Notes under the pieces: generated by a model
Told to the model about the DNA's origin: nothing
The model's database searches: none
The model's input: only the letters and a program-made list of their open reading frames with translations
Source of the DNA: Clostridium sp. CAG:452
GTDB taxonomy: Bacteria; Bacillota; Clostridia; TANB77; CAG-508
Length of the DNA stretch: 13,693 nucleotides
Direction of reading: 5' to 3'
NCBI GenBank assembly: GCA_000434035.1
Contig: FR893508.1
Span: 1-13,693 of the forward strand
Part shown: one piece after another, positions 12,823 to 13,693 of the stretch
Position numbering within the stretch: position 1 is the first letter of the stretch
How the letters are laid out: each line of letters opens with the position of its first letter
Made by a program: the position numbers and the translations under genes

Positions 12823-13687
12823 TTACCTTTTTAAATTCTCTTTTATTTTTTTTATTTCTTTTTTAGTAGTTTTATATCCTATATCATATAAATATTTTGT
12901 TTCTGACATATCTAATAAAGAAATATTTTTAGTTTTTATTTTTATTAAATATTCTAGTCCTTCCAATTCATAATTTGATAGTTCATGGCAAAGAATTTCA
13001 AATGAATTTCCTACAACCTCAATTACATTATTACAACATTTTCCATCATCTTCTTTTTCAAAAACAGCACCTATTATAGTAGTAGCCCCAAATTCTTTTA
13101 AACCCTTCCATGGAATATTCTCTCTTATTCCTCCATCCACAAGCTCCAAATTTTTATATTTACATGGTTCAAAAACTAATGGATAACTACAACTTGCCCT
13201 TACAGCTCTTCCTATATTTATGTTATTCACATATACCGTTTTGTCTGAAAACCTTGCTCTTTTGTTTTGTGAACAAAAGCAATATATTTTTCCATTATGT
13301 ACTTCTATACTAGGAATTAATAATGGCATTTTTATTTGATTTATATTTTTTATATTTTTTAAATCAGCCGCATCATCAATTATTTTTTCTATTATTTTTC
13401 CATCATTAAAACCTTTTATTATTATTTTTCTTTTTACTAATATCCCATAAATTAATTTTAATATATTTTTATAATTTATATATTTAATTTTTTTTGAATA
13501 TCTATTAAATAAATAATATATTTCATTTGAATTATATCCCATAGCAAAAAGTGCTGCTATAATACTTCCTGATGATGTTCCGGAAATATAATCTATATTT
13601 ATTTTTTCTTCTTCAAAAGCTTTAAGCACACCTATATGTGCTGCACCTTTTGCTCCTCCACCGAGCTAATGCTAATCCAACACTCAT
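12823..13687 (-). CDS. Patatin-like phospholipase, read through a CGG +1 shift
   Basis: This is a predicted serine acyl hydrolase of the bacterial patatin/RssA-like family, acting on membrane or lipid esters. The ATG at 13687 gives MSVGLALA, then CGG at codon 9. In the zero frame translation ends after 21 residues. Skipping C13663 continues as GGGAKGAAHIGVLKAF, the oxyanion-hole glycine loop. The nucleophile elbow G-T-S-S-G and the catalytic Asp in DGGIREN follow. The full product is 287 residues. The next ATG, at 13629, lies after the glycine loop and would give a protein lacking the oxyanion hole. The start is 6 bases from the window edge, so its ribosome binding site is not visible and an upstream start is possible. 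Three other CGGs are out of frame. Confidence 0.86.
13661..13663 (-). other. CGG +1 recoding site 6 (patatin-like gene codon 9)
   Basis: The context is GCA TTA GCT CGG TGG AGG. Skipping C13663 gives GCT GGT GGA GGA GCA (A-G-G-G-A), the patatin oxyanion loop. Confidence 0.84.
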
Positions 13688-13693
13688 AAATAT

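Noticed and set aside
4129..13663. Six independent pseudogenes or sequencing errors
   Set aside because: All six changes are the same (extra C before GGN), on both strands, in intact and mostly important genes with good ribosome binding sites. No other kind of indel was seen in the window.
4129..13663. Simple reassignment of CGG to another amino acid
   Set aside because: Reassignment keeps the frame. Here the zero frame after CGG runs into stop codons and loses homology, and only a one-base shift restores it.

Overview
The window is AT-rich DNA from an endospore-forming, Clostridia-type Bacillota, probably an uncultivated gut lineage. Evidence is the run of sporulation genes (spoIIR, spmA, spmB, a GerMN-domain gene), a Bacillus/Clostridium-style abrB next to rsmI and yabB in the B. 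subtilis order, AGGAGG ribosome binding sites, and TTGACA-17-TATAAT promoters.

The main result is a recoding signal. Five otherwise normal genes (a UDPGP-family uridylyltransferase, walJ, spmB, rsmI and a patatin-like phospholipase) are each broken in the zero frame. In every case the break is a CGG codon. Skipping its C (+1 shift, next codon GGN = Gly) restores the conserved protein exactly. There are six such sites, two of them in spmB. In all the recognisable native genes I found no in-frame CGG used as ordinary arginine, although about thirty CGG trinucleotides occur in the other two reading frames. The simplest reading is that CGG has lost its arginine tRNA and acts as a programmed +1 frameshift codon ending in glycine. 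The only in-frame CGG that does not fit is in a small, compositionally foreign gene (4572-4832).

Layout. 1-630: edge of a probable integrative element. It holds the 5' end of a small gene, a cluster of ATTAGCA repeats, a terminator, an intact tRNA-Arg(CCT) and a decayed tRNA-Arg-like copy. 662-1438: ttcA-like tRNA thiolation gene with its own promoter and a bidirectional terminator. 1461-4461 (minus): two-gene sugar-nucleotide operon, uridylyltransferase then phosphoglucomutase. 4572-5425 (minus): foreign small gene and an unrecognised 176-residue protein gene, each with a clear promoter. 5625-8430 (plus): spoIIR, a terminator hairpin, then murA and walJ back to back. 8431-8707: no long gene, but a large stem-loop and a possible 34-residue ORF with its own promoter. 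8708-9826 (minus): spmA-spmB. 9956-10284 (plus): abrB with a Spo0A-box-like leader. 10317-11900 (minus): yabB-rsmI. 11981-12133 (plus): possible 50-residue ORF containing nested inverted repeats. 12134-13687 (minus): GerMN-domain gene and patatin-like gene.

The genes cover envelope precursor supply (murA, phosphoglucomutase, uridylyltransferase), spore formation (spoIIR, spmAB, abrB, GerMN) and RNA modification (ttcA, rsmI, yabB). Several products that must be full length to work depend on the CGG shift, so the shift would have to be efficient.
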